A DNA stretch of 64,000 bases, from positions 26,073,425 through 26,137,424 of the forward strand of contig CM043798.1 of assembly GCA_023974075.1 (NCBI GenBank), in the 5' to 3' direction. The translations under genes were made by a program, and so were the position numbers. The number at the start of each line of letters is the position of its first letter. Within the stretch, counting starts at the first letter, position 1. Shown here piece after piece: positions 1 to 9,080 of this stretch. Under the pieces are notes generated by a model. That model worked only from the letters and a program-made list of their open reading frames with translations, had not been told where the DNA came from and did no database searches. The stretch comes from Chaenocephalus aceratus (Eukaryota; Chordata; Actinopteri; Perciformes; Channichthyidae).

Positions 1-40
1 AGGTGAATATACATTCATCATAAAACAAACGGTCTGCTTC

Positions 41-117
41 TGTTGTGATGAATCTAAAACTGAAATAGCTGGAATTACCGTCAGATTGTTAGTGGTGATG
101 ATCGGTTTTCTGAACAT
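41..117 (+). ncRNA. C/D-box snoRNA, SNORD65-like, copy 1
   Basis: C box GTGATGA 45-51, D' box CAGA 82-85, C' box GTGATGA 95-101 and D box CTGA 110-113, with a TGT/ACA terminal stem. The guide AGCTGGAATTACCG just before D' is perfectly antisense to 18S rRNA CGGUAAUUCCAGCU. The fifth base before D' is an A that pairs with the first U of GGUAAUU, the site methylated by SNORD65 in human and snR77 in yeast. Its upstream exon is outside the window. Confidence 0.8.
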
Positions 118-329
118 TGAGGATGCAGTTATGAAACATGATTTAAGAAAGGCTTGACTAATGACATTCAACCTAATTTCCCTCTGTAGCAAAACGCCTG
201 AGCCGCTCTAAGATGTGCTGTCGTCATGCAGTGCTGCATAAACACCCAACCCAACCAGCTGACTGAAGAACACTCACTTTGTGCAGGTAAAAGTCCATTG
301 TCTGTCATTAAAAACCAACTGTCTGCTTC

Positions 330-406
330 TGTTGTGATGAATCTAAAACTGAAATAGCTGGAATTACCGTCAGATTGTTAGTGGTGATGATCGGTTTTCT
401 GAACAT
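330..406 (+). ncRNA. C/D-box snoRNA, SNORD65-like, copy 2
   Basis: C box 334-340, the same 18S guide before D' CAGA 371-374, C' GTGATGA 384-390, D box CTGA 399-402. It lies in the intron between exons 190-286 and 489-566, with the D box 86 nt upstream of the acceptor. Confidence 0.8.
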
Positions 407-604
407 TGATGATGCAGTTATGAAACTTCATGGGGAAAAAAAGACTGGATTAATAACATATAATCCATTTCCACATTGTTTCCTTTAGAAAAACGCTGTG
501 AGCTGCCATAAGATGTGCTGTACTTCCAACTGAACCCGCTGACAGAAGAACATCAATTTTGTGCAGGTAAAATTGCGTTGTTTATAAACATAAACTGTCT
601 GCTT

Positions 605-681
605 GGTTTTGATGAATCTAAAACTGAAATAGCTGGAATTACCGTCAGATTGTTAGTGGTGATGATCGGTTTTCTGAACAT
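605..681 (+). ncRNA. C/D-box snoRNA, SNORD65-like, copy 3 (variant C box)
   Basis: Guide, D', C' and D box (CTGA 674-677) are as in copy 2, but the C box reads TTGATGA (609-615), with U in place of the usual purine. The same variant recurs in copy 7, 1142 bp downstream, showing that the two share a recent duplication. Confidence 0.72.
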
Positions 682-894
682 TGAAGATGCATTTATGAAA
701 CATGATTTAAGAAAGGCTTGACTAATGACATTCAACCTAATTTCCCTCTGTAGCAAAAGGCCTGAGCCGCTCTAAGATGTGCTGTGGTCATGCAGTGCTG
801 CATATAACACCCAACCCAACCAGCTGACTGAAGAACACTCACTTTGTGCAGGTAAAAGTCCATTGTCTGTCATTAAAAACCAACTGTCTGCTTC

Positions 895-971
895 TGTTGT
901 GATGAATCTAAAACTGAAATAGCTGGAATTACCGTCAGATTGTTAGTGGTGATGATCGGTTTTCTGAACAA
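895..971 (+). ncRNA. C/D-box snoRNA, SNORD65-like, copy 4
   Basis: C box GTGATGA 899-905, intact 18S guide, D box CTGA 964-967. It sits in the intron between exons 754-851 and 1058-1136. Confidence 0.8.
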
Positions 972-1180
972 TTGAATGATGCAGTTATGAAACTTCATGG
1001 GGGAAAAAAGACTGGATTTAATAACATTTAACCCCATTTCCACATTGTTTCCTTTAGAAAAAACATGTGAGCTGCCATAAGGTGTGCTGCACATACTTCC
1101 AACCAACCAGCTGACGAGGAACACACATTTTTGCAGGTGAAAAGTCCATTGTCTGTCATTAAAATCAAACTGTCTGCTTC

Positions 1181-1256
1181 TGTTGTGATGAATCTAAAAC
1201 TGAAATAGCTGGAATTACCGTCAGATTGTTAGTGTGATGATCGGTTTTCTGAACAT
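1181..1256 (+). ncRNA. C/D-box snoRNA, SNORD65-like, copy 5
   Basis: C box 1185-1191, intact guide, D box CTGA 1249-1252. One G is missing just before C' compared with the other copies, but C' GTGATGA itself is intact. Confidence 0.78.
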
Positions 1257-1469
1257 TGAAGATGCATTATGAACATGATTTAAGAAAGGCTTGACTTAAT
1301 GACATTCAACCTAATTTCCCTCTGTAGCAAAAGGCCTGAGCCGCTCTAAGATGTTGCTGTGGTCATTGCAGTGCTGCATAAACACACAACCCAACCAGCT
1401 GACTGAAGAACACTCACTTTGTGCAGGTAAAAGTCCATTGTCTGTCATTAAAAACCAACTGTCTGCTTC

Positions 1470-1545
1470 TGTTGTGATGAATCTAAAACTGACATAGCTG
1501 GAATTACCGTCAGATTGTTAGTGGTGATGATCGGTTTTCGAACAT
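1470..1545 (+). ncRNA. C/D-box snoRNA, SNORD65-like, copy 6 (broken D box)
   Basis: C box 1474-1480 and guide are intact, but the D box has lost its T: the sequence reads TTTTCGAAC at 1535-1543 where the others read TTTTCTGAAC. The guide region also carries ACATAG in place of AAATAG. Without CTGA this copy should not be stably processed, unless the missing base is a sequencing error. Confidence 0.6.
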
Positions 1546-1746
1546 TGATGATGCAGTTATGAAACTTCATGGGGGAAAAAAAGACTGGATTAATAACATA
1601 TAATCCATTTTCCACATTGTTTCCTTTAGAAAAAGGCCGTGAGCTGCCATAAGATGTGCTGTACTTCCAACTGAACCCGCTGACAGAAGAACATCAATTT
1701 TGTGCAGGTAAAATTGCGTTGTTTATAAACATAAACTGTCTGCTTC

Positions 1747-1823
1747 TGTTTTGATGAATCTAAAACTGAAATAGCTGGAATTACCGTCAGATTGTTAGTG
1801 GTGATGATCGGTTTTCTGAACAT
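1747..1823 (+). ncRNA. C/D-box snoRNA, SNORD65-like, copy 7 (variant C box)
   Basis: C box TTGATGA 1751-1757 as in copy 3, intact guide, C' and D box CTGA 1816-1819. Confidence 0.73.
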
Positions 1824-2033
1824 TGAAGATGCATTTATGAAACATGATTTAAGAAAGGCTTGACTAATGACATTCAACCTAATTTCCCTCTGTAGCAAAA
1901 GGCCTGAGCCGCTCTAAGATGTGCTGTGGTCATGCAGTGCTGCATAAAAACCAACCCAACCAGCTGACTGAAGAACACTCACTTTGTGCAGGTAAAAGTC
2001 CATTGTCTGTCATTAAAAACCACTGTCTGCTTC

Positions 2034-2110
2034 TGTTGTGATGAATCTAAAACTGAAATAGCTGGAATTACCGTCAGATTGTTAGTGGTGATGATCGGTT
2101 TTCTGAACAA
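2034..2110 (+). ncRNA. C/D-box snoRNA, SNORD65-like, copy 8
   Basis: C box 2038-2044, intact guide, D box CTGA 2103-2106. Intron between exons 1896-1991 and 2192-2271. Confidence 0.8.
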
Positions 2111-2315
2111 TGAAGATGCAGTTATGAAACTTCATGGGGAAAAAAGACTGGATTAATAACATTTAACCCATTTCCACATTGTTTCCTTTAGAAAAAACAT
2201 GTGAGCTGCCATAAGGTGTGCTGCACATACTTCCAACCAACCAGCTGACGAGGAACACACCATTTTTGCAGGTGAAAGTCCATTGTCTGTCATTAAAATC
2301 AAAACTGTCTGCTTC

Positions 2316-2392
2316 TGTTGTGATGAATCTAAAACTGAAATAGCTGGAATTACCGTCAGATTGTTAGTGGTGATGATCGGTTTTCTGAACAT
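2316..2392 (+). ncRNA. C/D-box snoRNA, SNORD65-like, copy 9
   Basis: C box 2320-2326, intact guide, D box CTGA 2385-2388. Intron between exons 2192-2271 and 2465-2561. Confidence 0.8.
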
Positions 2393-2604
2393 TGAAGATG
2401 CACTTATGAAACATGATTTAAGAAAGGCTTGACTAATGACATTCAACCTAATTTCCCTCTGTAGCAAAAGGTCTGAGCCGCTCTAAGATGTGCTGTGGTC
2501 ATGCAGTGCTGCATAAACACCCAACCCAACCAGCTGACTGAAGAACACTCACTTTGTGCAGGTAAAAGTCCATTGTCTGTCATTAAAAACCAACTGTCTG
2601 CTTC

Positions 2605-2681
2605 TGTTGTGATGAATCTAAAACTGAAATAGCTGGAATTACCGTCAGATTGTTAGTGGTGATGATCGGTTTTCTGAACAT
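2605..2681 (+). ncRNA. C/D-box snoRNA, SNORD65-like, copy 10
   Basis: C box 2609-2615, intact guide, D box CTGA 2674-2677. Intron between exons 2465-2561 and 2761-2839. Confidence 0.8.
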
Positions 2682-2883
2682 TGAAGATGCATTTATGAAA
2701 CTTGATGGAGACTGGATTAATGGCATTTATAACTCATTTCAACCTTGTTTCCCTCTGTAGGAAAACCTGTGAGCTGCCAAAAGATGTGCTGCACATACTT
2801 CCAACCAAACCAGCTGACGAAGAACACCAATTTGTGCAGGTAAAAGTCCTTTGTCTGTCATTAAAAACAACCTGTCTGCTTCT

Positions 2884-2961
2884 GTTTGTGATGAATCTAA
2901 AACTGAAATAGCTGGAATTACCGTCAGATTGTTAGTGGTGATGATCGGTTTTTCTGAACAT
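2884..2961 (+). ncRNA. C/D-box snoRNA, SNORD65-like, copy 11
   Basis: C box GTGATGA 2888-2894, intact guide, D box CTGA 2954-2957. One extra T is present in the run before the D box and one before the C box. Confidence 0.78.
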
Positions 2962-3169
2962 TGAGGATTGCAGATATAAAACATGATTTGAAAAAGTCTT
3001 GACTAATGACATTCAACCTAATTTCCCTCCATAGGCCTGAGAGCTGCCATAAGATGTGCTGTAGTCATGATGTGCTGGTTAAGCATCCAACCCAACCAGC
3101 TGACAGAAGAACACTCACTTTGTGCAGGTACAAGTCCATTGTCTCTCATAAAAAAACACTGGCTGCTTC

Positions 3170-3232
3170 TGTTGTGATGAATCTAAAACTGGAATTACTG
3201 GCAGATTGTGGAGTTGATCAGGATCTGTTCAA
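3170..3232 (+). pseudogene. Degenerate SNORD65-like snoRNA, copy 12
   Basis: The C box GTGATGA (3174-3180) is kept. The guide reads CTGGAATTACTG before CAGA (3202-3205), so 18S pairing survives with one G-U wobble and the target U is unchanged. C' has decayed to TTGATCA, and the expected D box position reads ATCTGTT with no CTGA. It is the outermost 3' unit, a typical place for decayed repeats. Confidence 0.6.
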
Positions 3233-3744
3233 GTTTGTCAAGTGTCCTTTAGAAAAGCTTTGTGAAATATGATGTAGAAATGTGTCATACCTTGCTGGGT
3301 TTGTTCAGCATCCAAGATTGATTCCCCTGACGTACTCCTTAAATGTACCATAAGTGCTTGACTAGACTTGCTGGGATGTACAAAGATAAACGGTTAATGC
3401 ACACAGATAATAAACGGAGTTTAGCTGATTGCTGACAAAGTAGTAACTATAGCTGTGCTAAACTGTTACAACCGCAGCATTTGCTTTTCTTTGCCACTTA
3501 TCAAATGTCCTCTCTTTCAGATGATCGTGGGACTCATGGACACTGATCTGAAGAAGGAGAACTTGTTTGTTTGAGAAACATTTCACATTGATCCATTGAA
3601 ATAACGTCCCAATTCCTGATAACTGGAACTATGGTGTCTTTTGTTGGGCCTGTATCACATCAAAGCAATATCTACACGACTTTATTTTATATAATGTACT
3701 AAACTAAACCACTTGCCGATCTCTTTCAACCTTGAGAAATTGCA

Positions 3745-4240
3745 CTATAGACCAGGGGTTCCAAACTTTGCCATGCCAAGGTCCCCCGTTATAGCATTAT
3801 CCTCTGGCGGGGACCCACCTGTTGCAACATTTTTTTTTAAATTATGTGTACAGGTGCCTCCCGATGGAACATGCCGTGCGTTGCCACTACATTTGGGGCC
3901 TTTCTGCCTGATCAAAGCTGTCACTCCGCTTTCTTTGCCTGTCATAGCCCCACTGCCCCATCTGAACACACTCACACAACGAGACCAGTCAAGTCCGTTT
4001 GAGATGATGTACTCATCTAAAACTTGGAAAATGTCTCTGTGTGGTCCTACCTTCCAGTGCTTTGCAAAATAATATTTCCTCAACAAAGTTGTCTTCTGAA
4101 ATAAATCTGCAAGCTATTCTGTGACATTTGCTACATCCGTGCTCTCATCCAGCTGCAGAGCGAAACATTCACTAGCTCTCAGGTCACGTAATGGCATTAA
4201 GGTACCAACAAATCTATACTTGGTCTGTTAACATGTAGGT
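3745..4240 (-). pseudogene. hAT-superfamily transposase relic (SCAND3/ZBED5-like)
   Basis: Read on the minus strand, the piece from about 4195 to 4110 encodes LRASECFALQLDESTDVANVTE followed by a stop. A second piece (4086-3745) contains NGLDWSRCVSVF, GSGAMTGKESGVTALI and a degraded tail. The motifs FALQLDESTD and AMTGK-SGV are characteristic of hAT transposases of the SCAND3/FAM200/ZBED5 group. The plus strand at 3753 begins CAGGGGTTCCAAACTT, like a hAT terminal inverted repeat. Frame breaks and the missing remainder make it a dead fragment. The partner end was not located. Confidence 0.68.
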
Positions 4241-4885
4241 GGGTGAATTAGACTGTCTTTTGATCCCACTGTCATATTGTTGCACTAATGTGCTCTGACC
4301 ATGAGTGGATTATGAGATTATGCCCCACCACCTCTCCTACCTATGGGCAGTGCTATAGTTGGGTAGCTATTGAATGTTCCTCTAGTCTAGTGCTCAAAGG
4401 CTGACGTCGCATATCAGCCACATACCTTTACAGAGGCAGTAAGTCTATAAACAAATAATGTGAGGTAAGCCTTGAGGGGTTGCTGAAAGAAATGGGCTTT
4501 TATTACTTCCTGTGTGCACCACTATATGCAAATTATGAACCACTTTCAAGCTGTCTGGACAGGAATTGCCTACGGTAAACCTTGAGGTGTAAGAACATGT
4601 TTGACAGTAAAGCAGTGAGATGTTATGGTATTAACTTGTGATTACAGTGCTTCAGCACAATATGCAAACTCTGAACCACTTTGATTGAAGCTGTCATGTG
4701 CAGTATCTATCGATGACAGACAGGTTTATTAAATATGCTCTTTTATTGATGTGTTTTTGCATTTGTTTTGGCTCTTGTGGTATGAATGTTTCTGGATGTG
4801 TTTTCTGCAATGGAAGTATTGTTAAAAGTTTCTGCAATTATGATTTTTAAATCAATTCTGGTTTTGATGGGTTATTTTGCCTATG
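4241..4885. other. Intergenic stretch with a diverged local duplication
   Basis: No gene is recognised. Two neighbouring segments (about 4464-4555 and 4573-4695) share, in the same order, GGTAA(G/A)CCTTGAGG, ATATGCAAA, GAACCACTTT and AAGCTGTC, suggesting an old tandem duplication of roughly 110-120 bp. Confidence 0.4.
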
Positions 4886-4945
4886 CTTTAATAATAATAA
4901 TTCCTTTTTATAGCGCTTTTCCAGATGCTCAAAGCACTTAACAAC
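4886..4945 (-). repeat. SINE/LINE-type 3' tail fragment
   Basis: On the minus strand it reads AAGTGCTTTGAGCATCTGGAAAAGCGCTATAAAAAGGAATTATTATTATT, written here only to describe the shared motif. This is the same tail (CTTTGAG…GGAAAAG…ATTATTATTA) that ends the SINE at 14568-14825. The body of the element was not identified. Confidence 0.55.
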
Positions 4946-5559
4946 ATTCCAGTTGGTCTGTACTTCACACATTGGGTTGTTCTCTCAGACAAATGATTGA
5001 TGATCACTGAAGCAAGTCAACTAAGTGAGACTGACAATTGCATGGGAAGCAGATTTCATGGGAAGCAGATTTCAGGACCATGTGCTTTTGGAATGTTCAT
5101 AAAGGTGTTTGTTATGTGGAATTATTAGATTCCTATAGGCCTCCAGAAAGCCCCAGGGTTTACTGTGTTGGAGTAGATGTGGGTTACTTTGATGAACTGC
5201 GCTGTATTCAATTCAAAGGGCATGGGGCGACACCTTTTTCCATGTGAAAATGATCCTTTTCCCTTGATTTGCTACCTCGTAAAGTAGTCAAAAAGGTTCA
5301 AATGACTTTGTTGACCAGTTGCTATTATGGCGTGTCATGGTTGGAGTTTGTCTGTGTGTTGGTCTTATAATTGTAACCCTTTCACAAGGGTTGTCCACTC
5401 ATAAAGGCTGAGAATGTGTTGTTCAGCATTCATGGTACTTTACCCCACGTTTGAACCTTTTTGTGTCACTTCCTGTTTTTAAAAACAAGATGGGGACAGC
5501 CAAAATGCCAAATCCTAGTCCACAAACCATTTGATGTAAAGCTACTTTTCAGATTCCAA
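4946..5559. other. Intergenic, no recognisable gene
   Basis: A 69-codon open frame at 5038-5247 exists, but I recognise no domain in it and see no splice context. A short direct repeat (CATGGGAAGCAGATTTCA) lies at about 5041-5073. Confidence 0.35.
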
Positions 5560-6178
5560 ATATTGTTCTTGTTTTGTATCTATATCTACGCCGGGATCCG
5601 GAGGTTGAGGCTGATCCTCTTGCTGTAGTCCTGTGTCTTGGATCCTCTATCCTGAGTTCTGGATTAAGTCGTGGACTTCGGGTCGTGGCTGAACCTGTCT
5701 CTGCGGCCCTGCCTTGGGTCTCGTCATGCTGCTTCCTGATGGCCTCCACAGGATTGTAGCTGACATCCTCGTGGATTCATCTTCTTATTACAGACACATG
5801 CATTCCTAACATTCGGTCTATATGCTGTAAAATGTATTATCTCTTCGATTTACACACGTCATCTATTGCACGTCTGTCCGTCCTGGGAGAGGGATCCCTC
5901 CTCTGTTGCTCTCCCTGAGGTTTTCTCCCATGTTCCCTTTAAACTGTGGGTTTTCTCTGGAAGTTTTTCCTTGTACGATGTGAGGGTCTAAGGGACAGAG
6001 GGTCTAAGGACAGAGGGTGTCGTTTTTTCTCATACTGATATTCTGAACAATCTGTCCTGTTGTATTTGCTGTAAAGTGTCTCTAATGTAGGCTTATTTTA
6101 TTATATGTACAGCACTTTGGCTCGACCAAAAATCGTTTATAAATGTGTTATATAAATAAAACTTGATTTGATTTGTTG
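5560..6178 (+). repeat. Teleost interspersed repeat, probable non-LTR element 3' end
   Basis: The segment has the familiar fish-repeat blocks GGGAGAGGGATCCCTCCTC, CTCTCCCTGAGGTTT and GATGTGAGGGTC, then GACAGAGGGTGTCG (with a local duplication of GGGTCTAAGG), and ends in TATATAAATAAAACTTGATTTGATTTG. The TTGATTTGATTTG tail is a short tandem repeat of the kind that ends CR1/L2-type non-LTR elements. Family assignment is from memory of the motif, not a search. Confidence 0.55.
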
Positions 6179-6770
6179 ATGATCAAAATTACAGTGAAAA
6201 GTAACTGAGGGGCTCGCAAGATAGCTTAATCATGGTTAATTTCAGTATGTCATTGGGCAGGGTTTTTGGACTGTCAATTTAGATGAAAGTAAAAATAATG
6301 TGCTGTCTGTAAAAGGTTATATGTCAGTCAGGTGTTAAATGGCAATTTTGTGTTTGAAGTTAGAAAGTTAAGACAGGGAAGCCATGAAAGTGGCTTGTTT
6401 TCAGGACTCTTTTAACAAGTTGGCTTTAAATGCATGATTTATTTTCAATTCATGTATTTTCATTGCTTCTCTCATTGTCAATTCTCCTTTGTTAGACTAG
6501 ACTGTCGACAATGGAACTACATCGCTTAAGATGTATCAGCCACTCTTATTCACTGGTTTTTTGAATGCCTTGGACTATGATTATTCTGGATTCAGAGAAA
6601 GTAGATCCTATTCCATATTATCTCCATCCATGTACCATTTTGCACTACCCAGTGATGATTCAGATATTTAAAAGTATGCTGCAGCAAACATGGCATGCTT
6701 TATGTGAACAGGATATCAGTAGGTTATTGTAAAGCAATGTGAGATTACAACCTAAAATTGCTTTACAACA
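6179..6770. other. AT-rich intergenic, nothing recognised
   Basis: No splice-bounded coding exon, RNA gene or repeat family was recognised in this stretch. Confidence 0.4.
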
Positions 6771-6905
6771 CATCATTACATTACATTGCATTTAGCTGAC
6801 GCTTTTATCCAAAGCGACTTACAGTAAGTACATTCGACCAGGAAGACACAACCTTGAAGAAAACAGAATCATATAAGTACATCAGGTTTCATAGAGCCAA
6901 ACATC
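6771..6905 (+). repeat. Common teleost interspersed repeat (TTTAGCTGACGCTTTTATCC type)
   Basis: Starts with CATTACATTACATTGCATTTAG, in a local TTACA repeat, followed by CTGACGCTTTTATCCAAAGC and GACTTACAGTAAGTACATTC. These blocks are a very widespread fish repeat. The right boundary is approximate. Confidence 0.5.
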
Positions 6906-7312
6906 GATTCCACATCCTGCTTTTTGCTATTAAAGGCTTGATGTTCATGTAGAAACAGGGGACTTGGCAAAAAGTCAAGTTAGCAGCACACCTGGGAAGT
7001 GAAGCTGGCACTGGCACTACTTATTACCATAAATTACAATGTCATTACACAGCAAGCTTCACATTAATGCCTAGAATCAAAAGCATGCTTTTAAAATGTG
7101 GTTTAATTGATGCAAATGCTTTTTACTTGCACTAATAATATTTACTTTGCTTTAAAGTATTCCATTTTATATTTCAGCACATCCCTTGAATGATAGCGAG
7201 CTAGAATGTTTTAGAAGAATTTGTCCAGGTGGCAACTTTAAAAAAGAAATTGTCGACGCAGACTTACTCTAAGCCCATACATGTCAGCAAAGAATGTACA
7301 GCATCAACGACT
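6906..7312. other. Intergenic, nothing recognised
   Basis: AT-rich sequence without a recognisable gene or named repeat. Confidence 0.35.
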
Positions 7313-7846
7313 GACATGTACGGTGGCCCTGAAGTGCAAGACACCACAGCATTTCAGAAAACACCACAGCATTTCAGAAAATGGCTCTGGCTGGCTCTGT
7401 CCAATCACAAACAAGAAGTGTTCTCCCTAAAGGAATACCCTTTCCGTCCAATGTGAAATGCTGTGGTGTTTTCTGAAATGCTGTGGTGTTTTCTGAAATG
7501 CTGCGGTGTTTTCTGAAATGCTGCGGTGTTTTGTGAAATGCTGTAGTGTTTTGTGAAATGCTGCGGTTGTTTGTTTCTGAAATGCTGTAGTGTTTTGTGA
7601 AATGCTGTGGTGTTTTGTGAAATGCTGTGGTGTTTTCTGAAATGCTGTGGTTGTTTTCTGAAATGCTGCGGTGTTTTGTGAAATGCTGTGGTGTTTTGTG
7701 AAATGCTGTGGTGTTTTGTGAAATGCTGCGGTGTTTTTCTGAAATGCTGTAGTGTTTTGTGAAATGCTGTGGTGTTTTGTGAAATGCTGTGGTGTTTTCT
7801 GAAATGCTGTGGTGTCTTGCACTTCAGGGCCACCGTAGACATGTCT
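7313..7846. mobile_element. Foldback/MITE-like palindromic element with internal 20-bp minisatellite
   Basis: Left arm 7313-7378 (GACATGTACGGTGGCCCTGA…) reappears inverted at the right end, 7798-7846 (…TCAGGGCCACCGTAGACATG). Just inside the left arm are two copies of CACCACAGCATTTCAGAAAA. The right side carries about 18 copies of the inverse unit (TGAAATGCTGTGGTGTTTTC and variants) from 7453 to 7815. Between them lies about 70 bp of unique sequence. The long open frames across it exist only because a 20-bp unit tends to stay open in some frame; they are not coding. Confidence 0.7.
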
Positions 7847-8820
7847 AAACTTTTTTTTTAATTTACATAATTGAGAACCAGTATTTCGTTTTTCTGTATC
7901 ATGACTCTGAACATGGCAAAACATGCTTATTTTCACAAAAAAGGTTTTACAGCAAGGTACCACCCACTAGATTTATACTGCAAGCATATGGCATTACCAA
8001 ATGCAACATCTTTGGTCAATTTATATTTTACTACTAGAGTCTGTATAAGACAGATTCAAGCAATAAAAGGTATACCATAATTTCTATTTCTATAGTTTTC
8101 ACTGAAGTTAATGACCAATTCTGCCTTTTACAAAAGTAATTTTGGATTATTTAATCTCGTATCTGTTTTTCATAATGATGTTTTGTTGCTTTAAAAAATA
8201 AAATCTCACTTTGTAAGAAATATTTTCATGTTTGTTTGTAAAACCTGTACTTCTCGTGACATGTCTTTTTTGTCCTCTTAAATTGTTCTTTGGGTTGATA
8301 GAGGAACACTCTTTGCCGGGGGGAAGTCTCCCTTATCCTAATTTCAAAATGGGTGGAGAAAGAGCATAACCAGAGCATTGTTCTTGTAAAATCCACTTTT
8401 AGAAAAATAAACTTAAATCTATTATACATACATTAAGAATGTATTGACATAACATGAATATTCTTCTTACTATTCTTAGATTTGACCAAAAAGCACTTCT
8501 TAAAATACATTTGAGTTTTATCCCAGCAGACAATGATTTTTTTTCTGCACTTTGTTGGTTTAAAAAAACAACGCATTCATAGCAAAAAGATATTAGTAGT
8601 CTTAGTAGTATTTTACATTTAAGTTTCTCCACAGTTCACAACTATGTAAACAAGTTCCTGCACATCTACAGTAAACACAGTGAGAACAAATGAAAATAAG
8701 AGAAAGAACACATGTAACAGGAAGAGAATGTGTCAGGTGATATTTCCTTGGAGGTGTTGACAAGATTTTTTTCTGCCACAAGCCTCCCAGCCCCCTGCCA
8801 TTTGGGCTTTTCTCTACATG
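7847..8820. other. AT-rich intergenic, no gene seen
   Basis: Poly-T and AT-rich sequence. Open frames here (67-77 codons) are short and unconserved in appearance. The segment precedes the inferred calpain promoter. Confidence 0.4.
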
Positions 8821-8873
8821 CTATACATTCTGGGGGGCAGGTCTGGTTGTAGCCTTGGGCAATACAGAGAGAA

Positions 8874-8970
8874 TATAAGAGAAGTTAATTCTGCTGCAGA
8901 GAAACCAGACCTGGAACCTCCAAGTCTCTCATCTTGAAAGAAGCAGCAGTCGGTTACAGCCATCTCACAG
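8874..8970 (+). promoter_or_regulatory. Inferred calpain core promoter and non-coding first exon
   Basis: A TATA-like TATAAG at 8874-8879 lies upstream of a possible short leader exon ending at 8970 in CACAG followed by the donor GTAACT. A possible acceptor TTCTGAAG at about 9067 precedes the ATG at 9081. This is inference from motif spacing only. Confidence 0.35.
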
Positions 8971-9080
8971 GTAACTATCTCCAACCATCTTTTAAACACA
9001 ACACAGCTGTGCCATTTCAAACAAGACTAGCAATTCTCTTATTTATCTTTTTGTGTGTTTTTCTGAAGCCTCTTGTCAAC

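Larger units (their letters stand above)
1..3600 (+). ncRNA. Non-coding snoRNA host gene (SNHG-like) with tandemly duplicated exons and introns
   Basis: Eleven short exons can be drawn with AG acceptors and GT donors: 190-286, 489-566, 754-851, 1058-1136, 1328-1426, 1630-1707, 1896-1991, 2192-2271, 2465-2561, 2761-2839 and 3035-3127. A twelfth may start at 3521 after a good polypyrimidine tract. Every intron holds one C/D snoRNA whose D box lies about 70-90 nt before the 3' splice site, the usual spacing for splicing-coupled snoRNA processing. Two exon classes alternate, about 97 nt (…GCCTGAGCCGCTC…) and about 78 nt (…GTGAGCTGCC…). No reading frame is kept between copies, so the spliced RNA is inferred to be a non-coding host. 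The 5' end lies before the window. The 3' end is either near AATAAA at 3409-3414 or in the exon from 3521. In mammals SNORD65 is hosted by SNHG29 (LRRC75A-AS1); equivalence of the host is inference. Confidence 0.72.

Noticed and set aside
553..2984. Repeated minus-strand open frames containing RKPIITTNNLTVIPAISVLDSS
   Set aside because: They are the antisense of the snoRNA boxes and guide. The shared peptide only reflects the conserved snoRNA sequence, and the flanks differ.
3521..3560. Possible extra C/D snoRNA (ATGATCG…CTGA)
   Set aside because: The first box does not match RTGATGA, and the segment follows a good splice acceptor, so it is better read as a host exon.
3713..4072. 119-codon plus-strand open frame
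   Set aside because: The recognisable hAT motifs are on the opposite strand; this is its shadow.
5038..5247. 69-codon open frame in intergenic DNA
   Set aside because: No known domain, no splice context, beside repeat tails.
7405..7963. Open frames of 145 and 178 codons with HFRKTPQ/TAFQKTPQ repeats
   Set aside because: They come from the 20-bp minisatellite inside a foldback element, with no gene structure.
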